Source: an uncultured Lachnospiraceae bacterium (lineage in GTDB: Bacteria > Bacillota > Clostridia > Lachnospirales > Lachnospiraceae). From it: a DNA stretch of 64,000 bases. The stretch is taken from positions 1 to 64,000 of the forward strand of contig CAMZDG010000007.1 in assembly GCA_947305245.1 (NCBI GenBank), in the 5' to 3' direction. The notes beneath the pieces were generated by a model, which saw only the letters and a program-made list of their open reading frames with translations, was not told the origin of the DNA and ran no database searches. How positions within the stretch are numbered: position 1 is the stretch's first letter; each line of letters starts with the position of its first letter. Position numbers and translations under genes: made by a program. Shown here piece after piece: positions 42,339 through 50,505 of this stretch.

Positions 42339-43403
42339 ATGATTATCAAAGAAGCGTTTAAAGGAAAAACACTAGTTATCACAGGAGGTACAGGTTCTTT
42401 TGGTTCAACTGTCTTAAAGCATTTCCTGTCCTCTGACATTCAGGAAATTCGAATCTTCAGCCGTGATGAGAAGAAGCAGGACTGGATGCGTCACACATTG
42501 CAGGCGCAGCATCCGGAATATGCGTCAAAGGTGAAGTTTTTTATTGGTGACGTGCGTAACGTAGATTCCGTGCGTGACATAATGTATGGCGCGAATTACG
42601 TGTTCCACGCAGCAGCGCTGAAGGAAGTGCCTTCCTGTGAATTCTTCCCGATGGAGGCAGTTCGGACGAATATCTTGGGTACTGACAACGTAATTACGGC
42701 AGCAGTGGAGAATAAGGTGGAGAGAGTTGTGTTTCTGTCAACCGACAAGGCTGCTTATCCCATCAACTCCATGGGCATGACGAAGGCTGTTGGTGAGAAG
42801 ATCGTGGCTGCAAGGGCGCAAACCGCATTTGACAGATCCGGAACCGTACTGGCTTGTACGAGATATGGTAACGTTATGTGTTCCCGCGGATCCGTTATTC
42901 CGCTGTTCATTGATCAGATTAAGAGAAAGGCTCCGATTACGATCACGGATCCGAACATGACTCGTTTCCTGATGAACCTGGATGAGGCGGTGGATCTGGT
43001 TGCATTTGCGTTTGAGCATGCTGAGCCTGGCGACCTGTTTATCCAGAAGGCTGACGCTTCGACCATTGGCGACCTTGCTGACGGCGTGATGAAGGTGTTT
43101 GGGCAGACCGAGAAGAAGATTATCGGTACGAGACACGGTGAGAAGCTTTACGAGACGCTGATGACGAGAGAAGAGCGCTTAAGGGCTACGGACATGGGCC
43201 ATTACTTCAGAATTGCTCCCGACGGAAGAAGCCTTAACTATGACAAGTTCTATGTTGAGGGTAATGTGCTGACCGAGGGCGACGAGGCATACACGAGCCA
43301 TAATACGGTTAGACTGGACGTGGACGGCGTCGTGAAGAAAATCATGACGACGGATTATGTGAGGGAAGAGCTTGAGGGCAGACCTCATACGGTGGAAGCA
43401 TAA
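42339..43403 (+). CDS. capE: UDP-GlcNAc 4,6-dehydratase/5-epimerase (UDP-L-FucNAc pathway, step 1)
   Basis: CapE/FnlA/WbjB converts UDP-GlcNAc to UDP-2-acetamido-2,6-dideoxy-beta-L-arabino-4-hexulose. ATG 42339 follows AAGGAG; the 354-residue protein has GGTGSFG (residues 16-22), FHAAALKEVPSCEFFP, STDKAAYPINSMGMTKAVGEK with Met at the usual SDR Tyr position (as in the FlaA1/CapE group), and GTRHGEKLYETL. Composition is richer in GC than the preceding operon. capG and capF follow after an inserted gene. Confidence 0.9.
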   Translation: MIIKEAFKGKTLVITGGTGSFGSTVLKHFLSSDIQEIRIFSRDEKKQDWMRHTLQAQHPEYASKVKFFIGDVRNVDSVRDIMYGANYVFHAAALKEVPSCEFFPMEAVRTNILGTDNVITAAVENKVERVVFLSTDKAAYPINSMGMTKAVGEKIVAARAQTAFDRSGTVLACTRYGNVMCSRGSVIPLFIDQIKRKAPITITDPNMTRFLMNLDEAVDLVAFAFEHAEPGDLFIQKADASTIGDLADGVMKVFGQTEKKIIGTRHGEKLYETLMTREERLRATDMGHYFRIAPDGRSLNYDKFYVEGNVLTEGDEAYTSHNTVRLDVDGVVKKIMTTDYVREELEGRPHTVEA

Positions 43404-43468
43404 GTGACATTAACGGCACAAGTTGTTTGGTAGAAGCATTTGTTGATTTACATAGGAGACCAGCCATC

Positions 43469-45448
43469 ATGACGAATCAAAATTTACTTACAGGTGTCGT
43501 AATGCTTGAAACCATGTGGGAAATCAAAAAAAAGGATCTGGTGGATCTTATTTCGCCTTTTATTTTTTATTCAGTGGCGAAAACTCATTTGTTTGGGGAG
43601 AAAATTGATCAAAGACGAGTTTTGCTGATTGTACAAGAAGAATTTGGATATAAGGATATGCCGCAAGCTGTGATTGAAAAAGTGCTGAAGCGTAATCCCA
43701 AGTATTTTAGAAGAATAAAGAATTCTTATTTATTATATGCGGATCTAAGCAAAGAAGCAGAAAAATTAAATAAAAGGAAGAAGGAATGTGAAGAGAACAT
43801 CAGCGTATTAGGTGATCAGCTTGCAAAATATCTTGAAAGTCATAGCAAACGATGGAAAGGAATTAATTCTGAAGATGCATTTAGTAAGCTTCAAGCCTTT
43901 TTTACTAAAAATGGAATTTTCATCGGAACAGATCGGCTAGAGAATCAACCTTTTGAATTGAAGAATAATGAGACCGATTATCACATTGCCAATTTTTTGA
44001 TTGATTTAAAAGATAGAGATGCTCAGGAATATCAGTGTGTGATTGATTTGGTGAAAGGATATTTTTTACAGTCGGCAATTTATCTTCAGGGTAATAATGG
44101 TAATTTAATAAAATCTACATATAAAAATGTGGTTTTTTATTTGGATACCCCTTTTATTTTGAGGTTACTAGATCTGAAAAGCGATGAAGAGAATAAAGGA
44201 GCAAAAGAATTATACCAAGCATTAATAAGACAAAAGGGATCTTTTAGGTATTTACCACAGGCTCAAAAGGAAATATATAGCATTTTAACGGCTTATCAAC
44301 ATAGGAAAGGTCTATCTTCTAGAGTCACATTGGAAGGATTGGACAAACTTGGTTATTCCTCCAGCGCTGTTGACAGATATAAGTCTTTATGGGAAAAGAA
44401 ACTTAACATAGAGTACAAGTTAGTTTTAGCGGAATCTCCTTTATATGCTCAATTAGAAGACGAAGCTGTTGATCAAAGCCAATTAATTGATGAAAAAGGA
44501 TTGCAGGATTATCTTAAAAGTACTATTAAAGTATACAGGGAAGATGCTTTGAATGAAGATATTCAATCAGCCATTAGCATTCATAAGCTTAGGAAAAATA
44601 AGGCTGTTCAAGAAATTGAGAATTGTGAAGCTATTTTTGTCACTACGAATGTACCATTCGCTCGGAAGTTTAATAAGTACTATAAAGAAAATGTGAATGA
44701 TCATACCTTCCCATTATTAATTACGGATTCAGATTTAGCCGCATTGACATGGGTAAAGTGTGGTATGGTTGATGACCAATTGCCAGAACGAGAATTGTTG
44801 CGAAATGCTTATATGGCAACTCAACCTTCCGCCGACATGTTTGACAGATTTGAACAAGTACTTGAGCAGATGCAGAAGGAAGGAAAGATAACGGAAGAGG
44901 TCGCTATAGCAATCAGGTCGAGTCATTATACAAAAAACGAATTGCTATTCTCTTCTTTTGAAAATTGTATTGATGAAGAGGCAATAAAGAGAATCCATGA
45001 AAAGCTAAAAGAAGAGTATTCTAGCGAGGCGAGAGAGAACGAAAAATATAAGTATCAAAAGGCCTTAAAAGATCAAAAACAAGCTCAAATAACGATATTT
45101 GACAAGAAGGCTAGACAGTACGCTGAAGAGAAAAGAGATACGCAATTGTCTCGTGAAAGGAAAATAGCTAAGTATACTTGCCTGGTTATCCTTTTTATTG
45201 GACTTTTGGGCTTAATTATCTCATTAATCGGGGCGTTTGCGCAGAACTTTTTTATCATTCCTTTTTTGATGGTATTTGGAGCGATTTCTGGCATTTCGCT
45301 TGCCGACACTATTCGAACAAGTGGAAAAAGGATTGATTTTGTGTTAATGAGAAGAGCAAACAAAAGATTTGATGCTGAACTAGAAAAAAAGAAGAAGGAG
45401 TACATGGATTTAATTAATAACGATGAAAGCGAGAATACTGTTTTATGA
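43469..45448 (+). CDS. PIN-like nuclease with C-terminal membrane segments, inserted in the FucNAc genes
   Basis: I know no named family for this 659-residue protein. An N-terminal winged-helix-like region (about 15-80) and a coiled-coil part precede a probable PIN domain. FYLDTPFILRLLDL (near 225) supplies the first acid, EAIFVTTNVPFARKF a central strand, and LLITDSDLAALTWVK (near 420) a late acid. A charged helix near 490-555 leads to two membrane segments (about 565-610) and a lysine-rich tail. AGGAG lies 10 nt before ATG 43469. Base composition is AT-rich, unlike capE and capG on either side. Its stop overlaps the capG start. Confidence 0.6.
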   Translation: MTNQNLLTGVVMLETMWEIKKKDLVDLISPFIFYSVAKTHLFGEKIDQRRVLLIVQEEFGYKDMPQAVIEKVLKRNPKYFRRIKNSYLLYADLSKEAEKLNKRKKECEENISVLGDQLAKYLESHSKRWKGINSEDAFSKLQAFFTKNGIFIGTDRLENQPFELKNNETDYHIANFLIDLKDRDAQEYQCVIDLVKGYFLQSAIYLQGNNGNLIKSTYKNVVFYLDTPFILRLLDLKSDEENKGAKELYQALIRQKGSFRYLPQAQKEIYSILTAYQHRKGLSSRVTLEGLDKLGYSSSAVDRYKSLWEKKLNIEYKLVLAESPLYAQLEDEAVDQSQLIDEKGLQDYLKSTIKVYREDALNEDIQSAISIHKLRKNKAVQEIENCEAIFVTTNVPFARKFNKYYKENVNDHTFPLLITDSDLAALTWVKCGMVDDQLPERELLRNAYMATQPSADMFDRFEQVLEQMQKEGKITEEVAIAIRSSHYTKNELLFSSFENCIDEEAIKRIHEKLKEEYSSEARENEKYKYQKALKDQKQAQITIFDKKARQYAEEKRDTQLSRERKIAKYTCLVILFIGLLGLIISLIGAFAQNFFIIPFLMVFGAISGISLADTIRTSGKRIDFVLMRRANKRFDAELEKKKKEYMDLINNDESENTVL

Positions 45449-46620
45449 ATAGAATTGCTTGGAAAGAGAACGGAAAGATTAAACTGATGATCATCGTGGG
45501 CACGCGTCCGGAGATCATTCGTCTTGCGGCAGTAATCAAGAAGTGCCGTAAGTATTTTGACACAATTCTCGTACATACGGGTCAGAATTATGATTATAAT
45601 CTGAATGGTGTGTTCTTTAAGGACCTGGGGCTTGCGGATCCGGAACTGTATCTGAATGCGGTTGGTGCGGATCTCGGCGAGACGATGGGGAACATTATCG
45701 CTGAGAGCTATAAGGCAATGGTGGAATTAAAGCCAGATGCCGTATTGGTATTGGGTGACACGAACAGCTGTCTTAGCGTCATTGGCGCAAAGAGGCTTCA
45801 CATCCCGATCTTCCACATGGAAGCGGGTAACCGTTGTAAGGACGAGTGCCTGCCGGAGGAGACGAACCGCAGGATCGTGGACATCATTTCTGACGTAAAC
45901 CTGGCTTATTCTGAGCATGCGAGAAGATACTTGGCTGATTGTGGGCTGCCAAAGGAGAGGACTTATGTTACGGGATCTCCTATGGCGGAGGTGCTGACGG
46001 AAAACCTTGAGTCCATCAAGGCTTCGGACGTGCATGCAAGACTTGGACTGGAGAAGGGTAAGTACATTCTTCTTTCCGCGCATCGCGAGGAGAATATTGA
46101 CACGGAGAAGAACTTTAACTCTCTGTTTACGGCGATCAATCAGATGGCGGAGAAGTATGACATGCCGATCCTGTATTCCTGCCATCCCCGTTCGAGAAAG
46201 CGCCTGGAGGCGTCGGGCTTTAAGCTTGATTCCCGCGTGATCCAGCATGAGCCGCTGGGCTTCCATGACTACAACTGCCTGCAGATGAACGCATTCGCGG
46301 TGGTTTCTGATTCGGGTACATTGCCTGAGGAGTCGAGCTTCTTTACGAGCATCGGTCATCCGATTCCTGCGGTATGTATCCGTACTTCCACGGAGCGTCC
46401 TGAGGCGTTGGATAAGGCATGTTTCATCCTTTCTGGTATTGATACAAAGGGCTTGCTGCAGGCTGTTGATACCGCTGTTGAGATGGTGAAGGAAGAGAAA
46501 AACGGCGGGGCGATTCCCGTGCCGGATTATGTTGATGTGAATGTATCAGATAAGGTTGTGAAGATCATTCAGAGCTATGTTGGCGTAGTAAATAAGATGG
46601 TCTGGAGAAAAGACGTATAA
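45445..46620 (+). CDS. capG: Non-hydrolysing UDP-sugar 2-epimerase (UDP-L-FucNAc pathway, last step)
   Basis: CapG/FnlC/WbjD epimerises C2 of the UDP-6-deoxy-L-talosamine intermediate to give UDP-L-FucNAc. The 391-residue enzyme has the WecB-type motifs IVGTRPEIIRLAAVI, LVHTGQNYDYNLN, VLGDTNSCLS, HMEAGNRC, LSAHREENID and SDSGTLPEESSFF. ATG 45445 overlaps the upstream stop. The N-terminal first 11 residues are AT-rich like the inserted gene. Confidence 0.9.
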   Translation: MNRIAWKENGKIKLMIIVGTRPEIIRLAAVIKKCRKYFDTILVHTGQNYDYNLNGVFFKDLGLADPELYLNAVGADLGETMGNIIAESYKAMVELKPDAVLVLGDTNSCLSVIGAKRLHIPIFHMEAGNRCKDECLPEETNRRIVDIISDVNLAYSEHARRYLADCGLPKERTYVTGSPMAEVLTENLESIKASDVHARLGLEKGKYILLSAHREENIDTEKNFNSLFTAINQMAEKYDMPILYSCHPRSRKRLEASGFKLDSRVIQHEPLGFHDYNCLQMNAFAVVSDSGTLPEESSFFTSIGHPIPAVCIRTSTERPEALDKACFILSGIDTKGLLQAVDTAVEMVKEEKNGGAIPVPDYVDVNVSDKVVKIIQSYVGVVNKMVWRKDV

Positions 46621-46647
46621 AACCATCATTACGATGAGGGAAAACAA

Positions 46648-47844
46648 ATGAACATACTGGTAACGGGAGCCAAGGGCATGGTTGGAACCGCCCTTGTAAA
46701 TAACTTAAAGAACATTCGTGATGGAAAAAACAATACTAGACCTGAAATAAAGGTTGATGAGATTTATGAATATGACATTGATTCCACCGCAGAGGAGCTT
46801 GACGAGTATTGCGCGAAGGCAGACTTTGTTTTTAATCTGGCTGGCGTAAACAGGCCGCAAAATCCCGAGGAGTTTATGCAGGGGAACTTTGGTTTTGCCA
46901 GCACACTTTTGGATGCACTAAGGAAGCATGATAATAAGGCTCCGATTATGCTGAGTTCTTCCATACAGGCTACGCTTTCCGGACGCTTTGGCGATTCCAA
47001 ATATGGACGTAGCAAAAAGGCTGGAGAAGAACTGTTCTTTGAGTATGGTGCAGCAAATGACGTTAAGGTAGCAGTATATCGCTTCCCGAATCTGATGGGA
47101 CATTCCAGACCGAAGTATAATTCTGCAGTTTCCACTTTCTGCTGGGCAGTTGCGAATGACGAGCCGTTTACCGTAAATGACAGATCCACGGAATTAGAGT
47201 TATTATATATTGATGATCTCGTGGAAGGGATGTTTAACTTGCTTGAGGGTAAGGAGCAGCACTGCGAGTTTGATGGCGTCGAGACGGTGCTTTGCGAGAC
47301 TGGAAGGTATTGCTGCGTGCCCGTGACACATAAGGTTACGCTGGGCGAGATTGTGGATTTACTGCAGGAGTTCAAAGAGCAGCCGACGACGCTGATGATG
47401 CCGAAGATGCCTGCTGGATCTTTTGCAAAGAAGCTTTACAGCCTGTACCTGTCCTATTTGCCGACGGACAAGTTTAAGTATGCGCTCAAGATGAATGTCG
47501 ATGACCGCGGTTCCTTTACCGAGCTGGTACACACGGAGGACTGCGGGCAGGTCTCCATCAACATCAGCAAGCCTGGCATCACCAAAGGACAGCACTGGCA
47601 CAACTCCAAGTGGGAGCTGTTTATCGTCGTTGCCGGCCATGGCCTGATCCAGGAGAGGAACACTAACACTGGAGAGATGGTTGAGTTCGAGGTTTCGGGA
47701 GAGAAGATCGAAGCGATCCACATGATCCCCGGATGGACACACAACATTATTAATTTGTCGGAGACGGAAGATCTGGTGACGGTGATGACATGCAATGAAG
47801 TGTTTGATCCAAAGAGACCGGATACATTTAGGGAGCCAGTGTAA
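46648..47844 (+). CDS. capF: Bifunctional SDR-cupin reductase/epimerase (UDP-L-FucNAc pathway, middle step)
   Basis: CapF/FnlB/WbjC has an N-terminal NADPH-dependent SDR domain (ILVTGAKGMVGTAL; FNLAGVNRPQNPEEF; SKYGRSKKAGEE) and a C-terminal cupin domain (from about 285; KGQHWHNSKWELFIVVAGHG, metal ligands among the His residues). It epimerises C3 and reduces C4 of the CapE product. The 398-residue length is slightly above typical 370. Its 3' 327 bp are repeated at 52451-52777. A terminator overlaps its stop codon. Confidence 0.92.
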   Translation: MNILVTGAKGMVGTALVNNLKNIRDGKNNTRPEIKVDEIYEYDIDSTAEELDEYCAKADFVFNLAGVNRPQNPEEFMQGNFGFASTLLDALRKHDNKAPIMLSSSIQATLSGRFGDSKYGRSKKAGEELFFEYGAANDVKVAVYRFPNLMGHSRPKYNSAVSTFCWAVANDEPFTVNDRSTELELLYIDDLVEGMFNLLEGKEQHCEFDGVETVLCETGRYCCVPVTHKVTLGEIVDLLQEFKEQPTTLMMPKMPAGSFAKKLYSLYLSYLPTDKFKYALKMNVDDRGSFTELVHTEDCGQVSINISKPGITKGQHWHNSKWELFIVVAGHGLIQERNTNTGEMVEFEVSGEKIEAIHMIPGWTHNIINLSETEDLVTVMTCNEVFDPKRPDTFREPV

Positions 47845-47861
47845 TGCTGGCTTCTTTTTTT
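47834..47861 (+). terminator. Terminator overlapping the capF stop
   Basis: AGCCAG (47834-47839) and CTGGCT (47847-47852) form the stem, with the TAA stop in the loop; TCTTTTTTT follows. Confidence 0.75.
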
Positions 47862-48064
47862 GGGGGATAATCATAGGGTTTTGCTTGGTCATTTTTCTTG
47901 TTGTGGAAATTAGGAGATACAAATGGATAGATACAAATAAGGGGAAGGGAACTAAAGGATTTCATTGACGTAAACAAGCGATTTTGATATTCTATAATAA
48001 ACAAACGTTCGAAAATGAATGAGGAACCAATAAAGATAAAAGCCGGAATAGGAGGGCGGAGAAA

Positions 48065-48307
48065 ATGTACAACCAATATACTCCATACAATATTTTTGAT
48101 CAGAGAACCATTCAGGAATACTCGTCACAGGCAAGAGAGCATGATAATGATCAGTTGCAGAAAGTAGCGAAATGTGTTCAGAAACTAAATGATCTTATGA
48201 AAGCCATGGATGAGGTCGAACCTGGATACCAGGGATTGGCATTCGGACAATGCTGCTTGGCGATAATGAAGCATAATGAGGAGAATGGCCGGAGAATGGG
48301 CATTTGA
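48065..48307 (+). CDS. Small helical protein of unknown function
   Basis: The 80-residue product follows an AGGAGGGCGGAG site. It is soluble and mostly helical, with the segment QLQKVAKCVQKLNDLMKAMDEV, and a Cys pair in FGQCCLAIMKHNEENGRR. I recognise no family. It is the first gene inside the capF-repeat-flanked island. A TATAAT lies at 47993, without a well-spaced -35. Confidence 0.6.
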   Translation: MYNQYTPYNIFDQRTIQEYSSQAREHDNDQLQKVAKCVQKLNDLMKAMDEVEPGYQGLAFGQCCLAIMKHNEENGRRMGI

Positions 48308-48455
48308 ATTCTAAATAAATCAAGAAAATAGTCAAAGTAATGTAAACTATACTATTTTCTCAAATAATTTTACGGGGGAATTGAAGGGGCGACTTGAATA
48401 TGATATGGAATCTCTGGCGTGAGATAATGCAAATATTGAGGAGAAACTTGATAAA

Positions 48456-48923
48456 ATGAAAAAACTGAAGCCATGTTATGATTCCGATGAAATCTAGGGG
48501 CAATTAGTTGACAAGGTTTGCAAATATTTTGGGCGAGTTTATGATGATGTGGAGCAGGAGAGACATCTTTCCCTGCGGGGACACCGTCCGGGAGATGAAG
48601 CATGGCAGAAGATCATGCGCGGTCTTCCGACAATCAACGAAACCGCAGAAATGTTTAACGTAACGCCGGCGAAAATCCGAAAGATTTTGGTGACGGGCGG
48701 GTATTATGACACGGCGCTGTATCGCTCGATTATGGCATTGCAGGCGCAGGGTTTGAGTGTTGAGGAAACAGCAGAAAAACTGGGGAAGAAAAAGGTTACG
48801 GTGCAGTCGTACCTGCCGTATGAGAAGGTGATTTACATGCTGGAGGAAAGAAGCGTAAATGCGGACAGGGTAAGGAGATTTAAGGAGAAGTGGGGAGGAT
48901 ATAAGAGGCCAAAGGGGTTGTGA
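48456..48923 (+). pseudogene. DNA-binding-like gene interrupted by an in-frame TAG (paralogue of 55212)
   Basis: A GAGGAG site precedes ATG 48456, whose frame reads MKKLKPCYDSDEI and then meets TAG at 48495-48497. It continues QLVDKVCKYFGRVYDD and, from about 48620, INETAEMFNVTPAKIRKILVTGG ... YLPYEKVIYMLEE. The continuation aligns with the intact gene at 55212 (ELLNEICNYFG; ADHFNVTLIKARKLLITGG; SYLPYNHLAYNL). The TAG is therefore a premature stop unless GTG 48549 is used to make a 124-residue truncated product. Confidence 0.7.
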
Positions 48924-48997
48924 TCTTTTTCGTGTTCATGATTGCGAAGTAGTGTCAGGTACGATAAATTATCATAGAACTGATGAGGAGCATAATA

Positions 48998-49159
48998 ATG
49001 TCGAGAAAGAAAACCATGGACTGTACGAAATGCATTGTATACTGCAACATGCTTGGTTGAGAAGAAAATCTTTGCGGGCTCGGATTTGAGGTCGCGGAGA
49101 TAATTGAGTGCGGATATGGATCTTGGGATGTGGTGATCCGTCCACATGACGACAAATAA
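48998..49159 (+). pseudogene. Cysteine-containing mini-ORF with an in-frame TGA
   Basis: GATGAGGAG precedes ATG 48998. The frame reads MSRKKTMDCTKCIVYCNMLG, then TGA (49058-49060), then continues as EENLCGLGFEVAEIIECGYG and ends with TAA at 49157. The continued frame has the character of a real small protein (about 53 residues with four Cys). It overlaps the start of the next gene by 14 nt. TGA read-through or selenocysteine is possible but unsupported; a decayed gene is simpler. Confidence 0.45.
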
Positions 49160-49343
49160 TGAATTTGAAATAGTGCAAATAATCGATGGAAACATTAAGG
49201 AAGTTGAATACAGCGATAGACTAGAAGATCTGGAACCCCCAGGTGAGTTTGGCTATTGTCCTGGTTGCGGAGAGCCTCTGAATCTTGAAAATGATGCATG
49301 TACAGGTTTTTGCATCAAATGCGAAAGAGAACGGGATTGGTAA
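49146..49343 (+). CDS. Zinc-ribbon-like small protein
   Basis: The 65-residue protein has two Cys pairs, GYCPGCGEPL and TGFCIKCERE, spaced like a rubredoxin-type zinc ribbon. The N-terminal half is acidic. Its ATG overlaps the end of the preceding mini-ORF; only a weak GGTGAT lies upstream. It may be the first gene of the nuclease/SMC operon, 70 nt ahead. Confidence 0.6.
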   Translation: MTTNNEFEIVQIIDGNIKEVEYSDRLEDLEPPGEFGYCPGCGEPLNLENDACTGFCIKCERERDW

Positions 49344-49413
49344 AAAATACATGTATCATCCTAAGAAGGCAACTTCACCAGAGGGCTGTATATAAATGGA
49401 AGGAGACTCGTCA

Positions 49414-50505
49414 ATGGCAAAGAAAAAGGAATTTGTCAAAGTAGACACAACCGCCGGCAGCAGATCGTATAATCGATTTGATATGCAGGTGAGTCAAACG
49501 CTTCACATGGCGATAGAGCTTTATGACGATCTGAACTATCTCCTTATCCTTGATCACTACGATGACATAGCGCTTTTTGATCTTGATGCGGATCCTCTGG
49601 TTGTAAGTTATTATCAGATGAAAACAAGTGAAGAAAAGATTACAATTGATTCAGCAATTTCCAAGGATTGGCTTGCAAAGTTGTATGCGCAGTTAAACAG
49701 GCCGGAAGATTGGCTTGTAAATGAGTTGGGACTTATTACGAATGTGCCATTGGAAGTGAGTTATAAGGTTATCAGTAAAAAAGGAAAGCCGTATAGCAAA
49801 AAAGACAATATAACAGCAGAACATACTAAATTTGTAAAACTCCATCGGAACGTGCAGGATAGAATAAAATCGGACATTGCCCAAAAGTGCGGAATACCTG
49901 TCGAACAGGTTGATCTGTCAAAATTTGTGCATCTTCATACGACCCTTTCCATCGAACGACACAGGGACTTGGTAGAAAAGGAAATACAGGATTTCCTGTA
50001 TGCGAAGTATCCCCGGATAACTGTGGACGCCGTAAAAGGCGTCTACAGTTCGCTTATCAATCTTCTTACCAATCGCCAGGAATATGAACGCATGCCTGAG
50101 GATGCTACATTAGATGAGGTTAAAAAACATAAGGGCTTCTCAAAAACGGAATTCACGCGTGTTATCGACAAAGCAATTATGCTATCATTGCCCACGTTCG
50201 AAGAGGTTCAAAGGATCTCTGGGATTGAACCGGAAATGTATATGAAGCTTAGCTTACCCTATGTACAGATCCTCACAGATAGTAATAAGAAAACAGATGA
50301 ATCGTTTCATGCCCTATATAATGTAACCATGGAGGAAATAAGTGGTTTTCCGTATGACGGAGGGGGTACACCCTGGGAATATGGACTGAGGATTGGACGG
50401 AATGTTCACAAGAGAGTTCCGCTGCTGAAAAAAGTCTATAATGAGGACTATGTTGCGGTTCTAACCATATGTCTGCTCATAAATGAAGCGAGGAGGAAGC
50501 CATGA
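49414..50505 (+). CDS. Cap4-like (DUF4297-type) dsDNA nuclease, Lamassu LmuA-like effector
   Basis: ATG 49414 follows AAGGAGA; 363 residues. The N-terminal part fits the PD-(D/E)xK layout of the Cap4/DUF4297 nucleases: RFDMQVSQTLHMAIELYDD, then LDHYDDIALFD (D50/D51), then YYQMKTSEEK with Q68-x-K70. The remaining 250 residues are helical and unassigned. In Lamassu systems a nuclease of this type is held inactive by an SMC-like ATPase that senses DNA ends. The SMC gene follows with a 4-nt overlap. I call it by motif and context; a search would be needed for subtype. Confidence 0.75.
   Translation: MAKKKEFVKVDTTAGSRSYNRFDMQVSQTLHMAIELYDDLNYLLILDHYDDIALFDLDADPLVVSYYQMKTSEEKITIDSAISKDWLAKLYAQLNRPEDWLVNELGLITNVPLEVSYKVISKKGKPYSKKDNITAEHTKFVKLHRNVQDRIKSDIAQKCGIPVEQVDLSKFVHLHTTLSIERHRDLVEKEIQDFLYAKYPRITVDAVKGVYSSLINLLTNRQEYERMPEDATLDEVKKHKGFSKTEFTRVIDKAIMLSLPTFEEVQRISGIEPEMYMKLSLPYVQILTDSNKKTDESFHALYNVTMEEISGFPYDGGGTPWEYGLRIGRNVHKRVPLLKKVYNEDYVAVLTICLLINEARRKP

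Noticed and set aside
47965..47998. Promoter TTGACG...TATAAT before the 80-residue gene
   Set aside because: The spacer would be 22 bp, too long for a normal sigma-A promoter.
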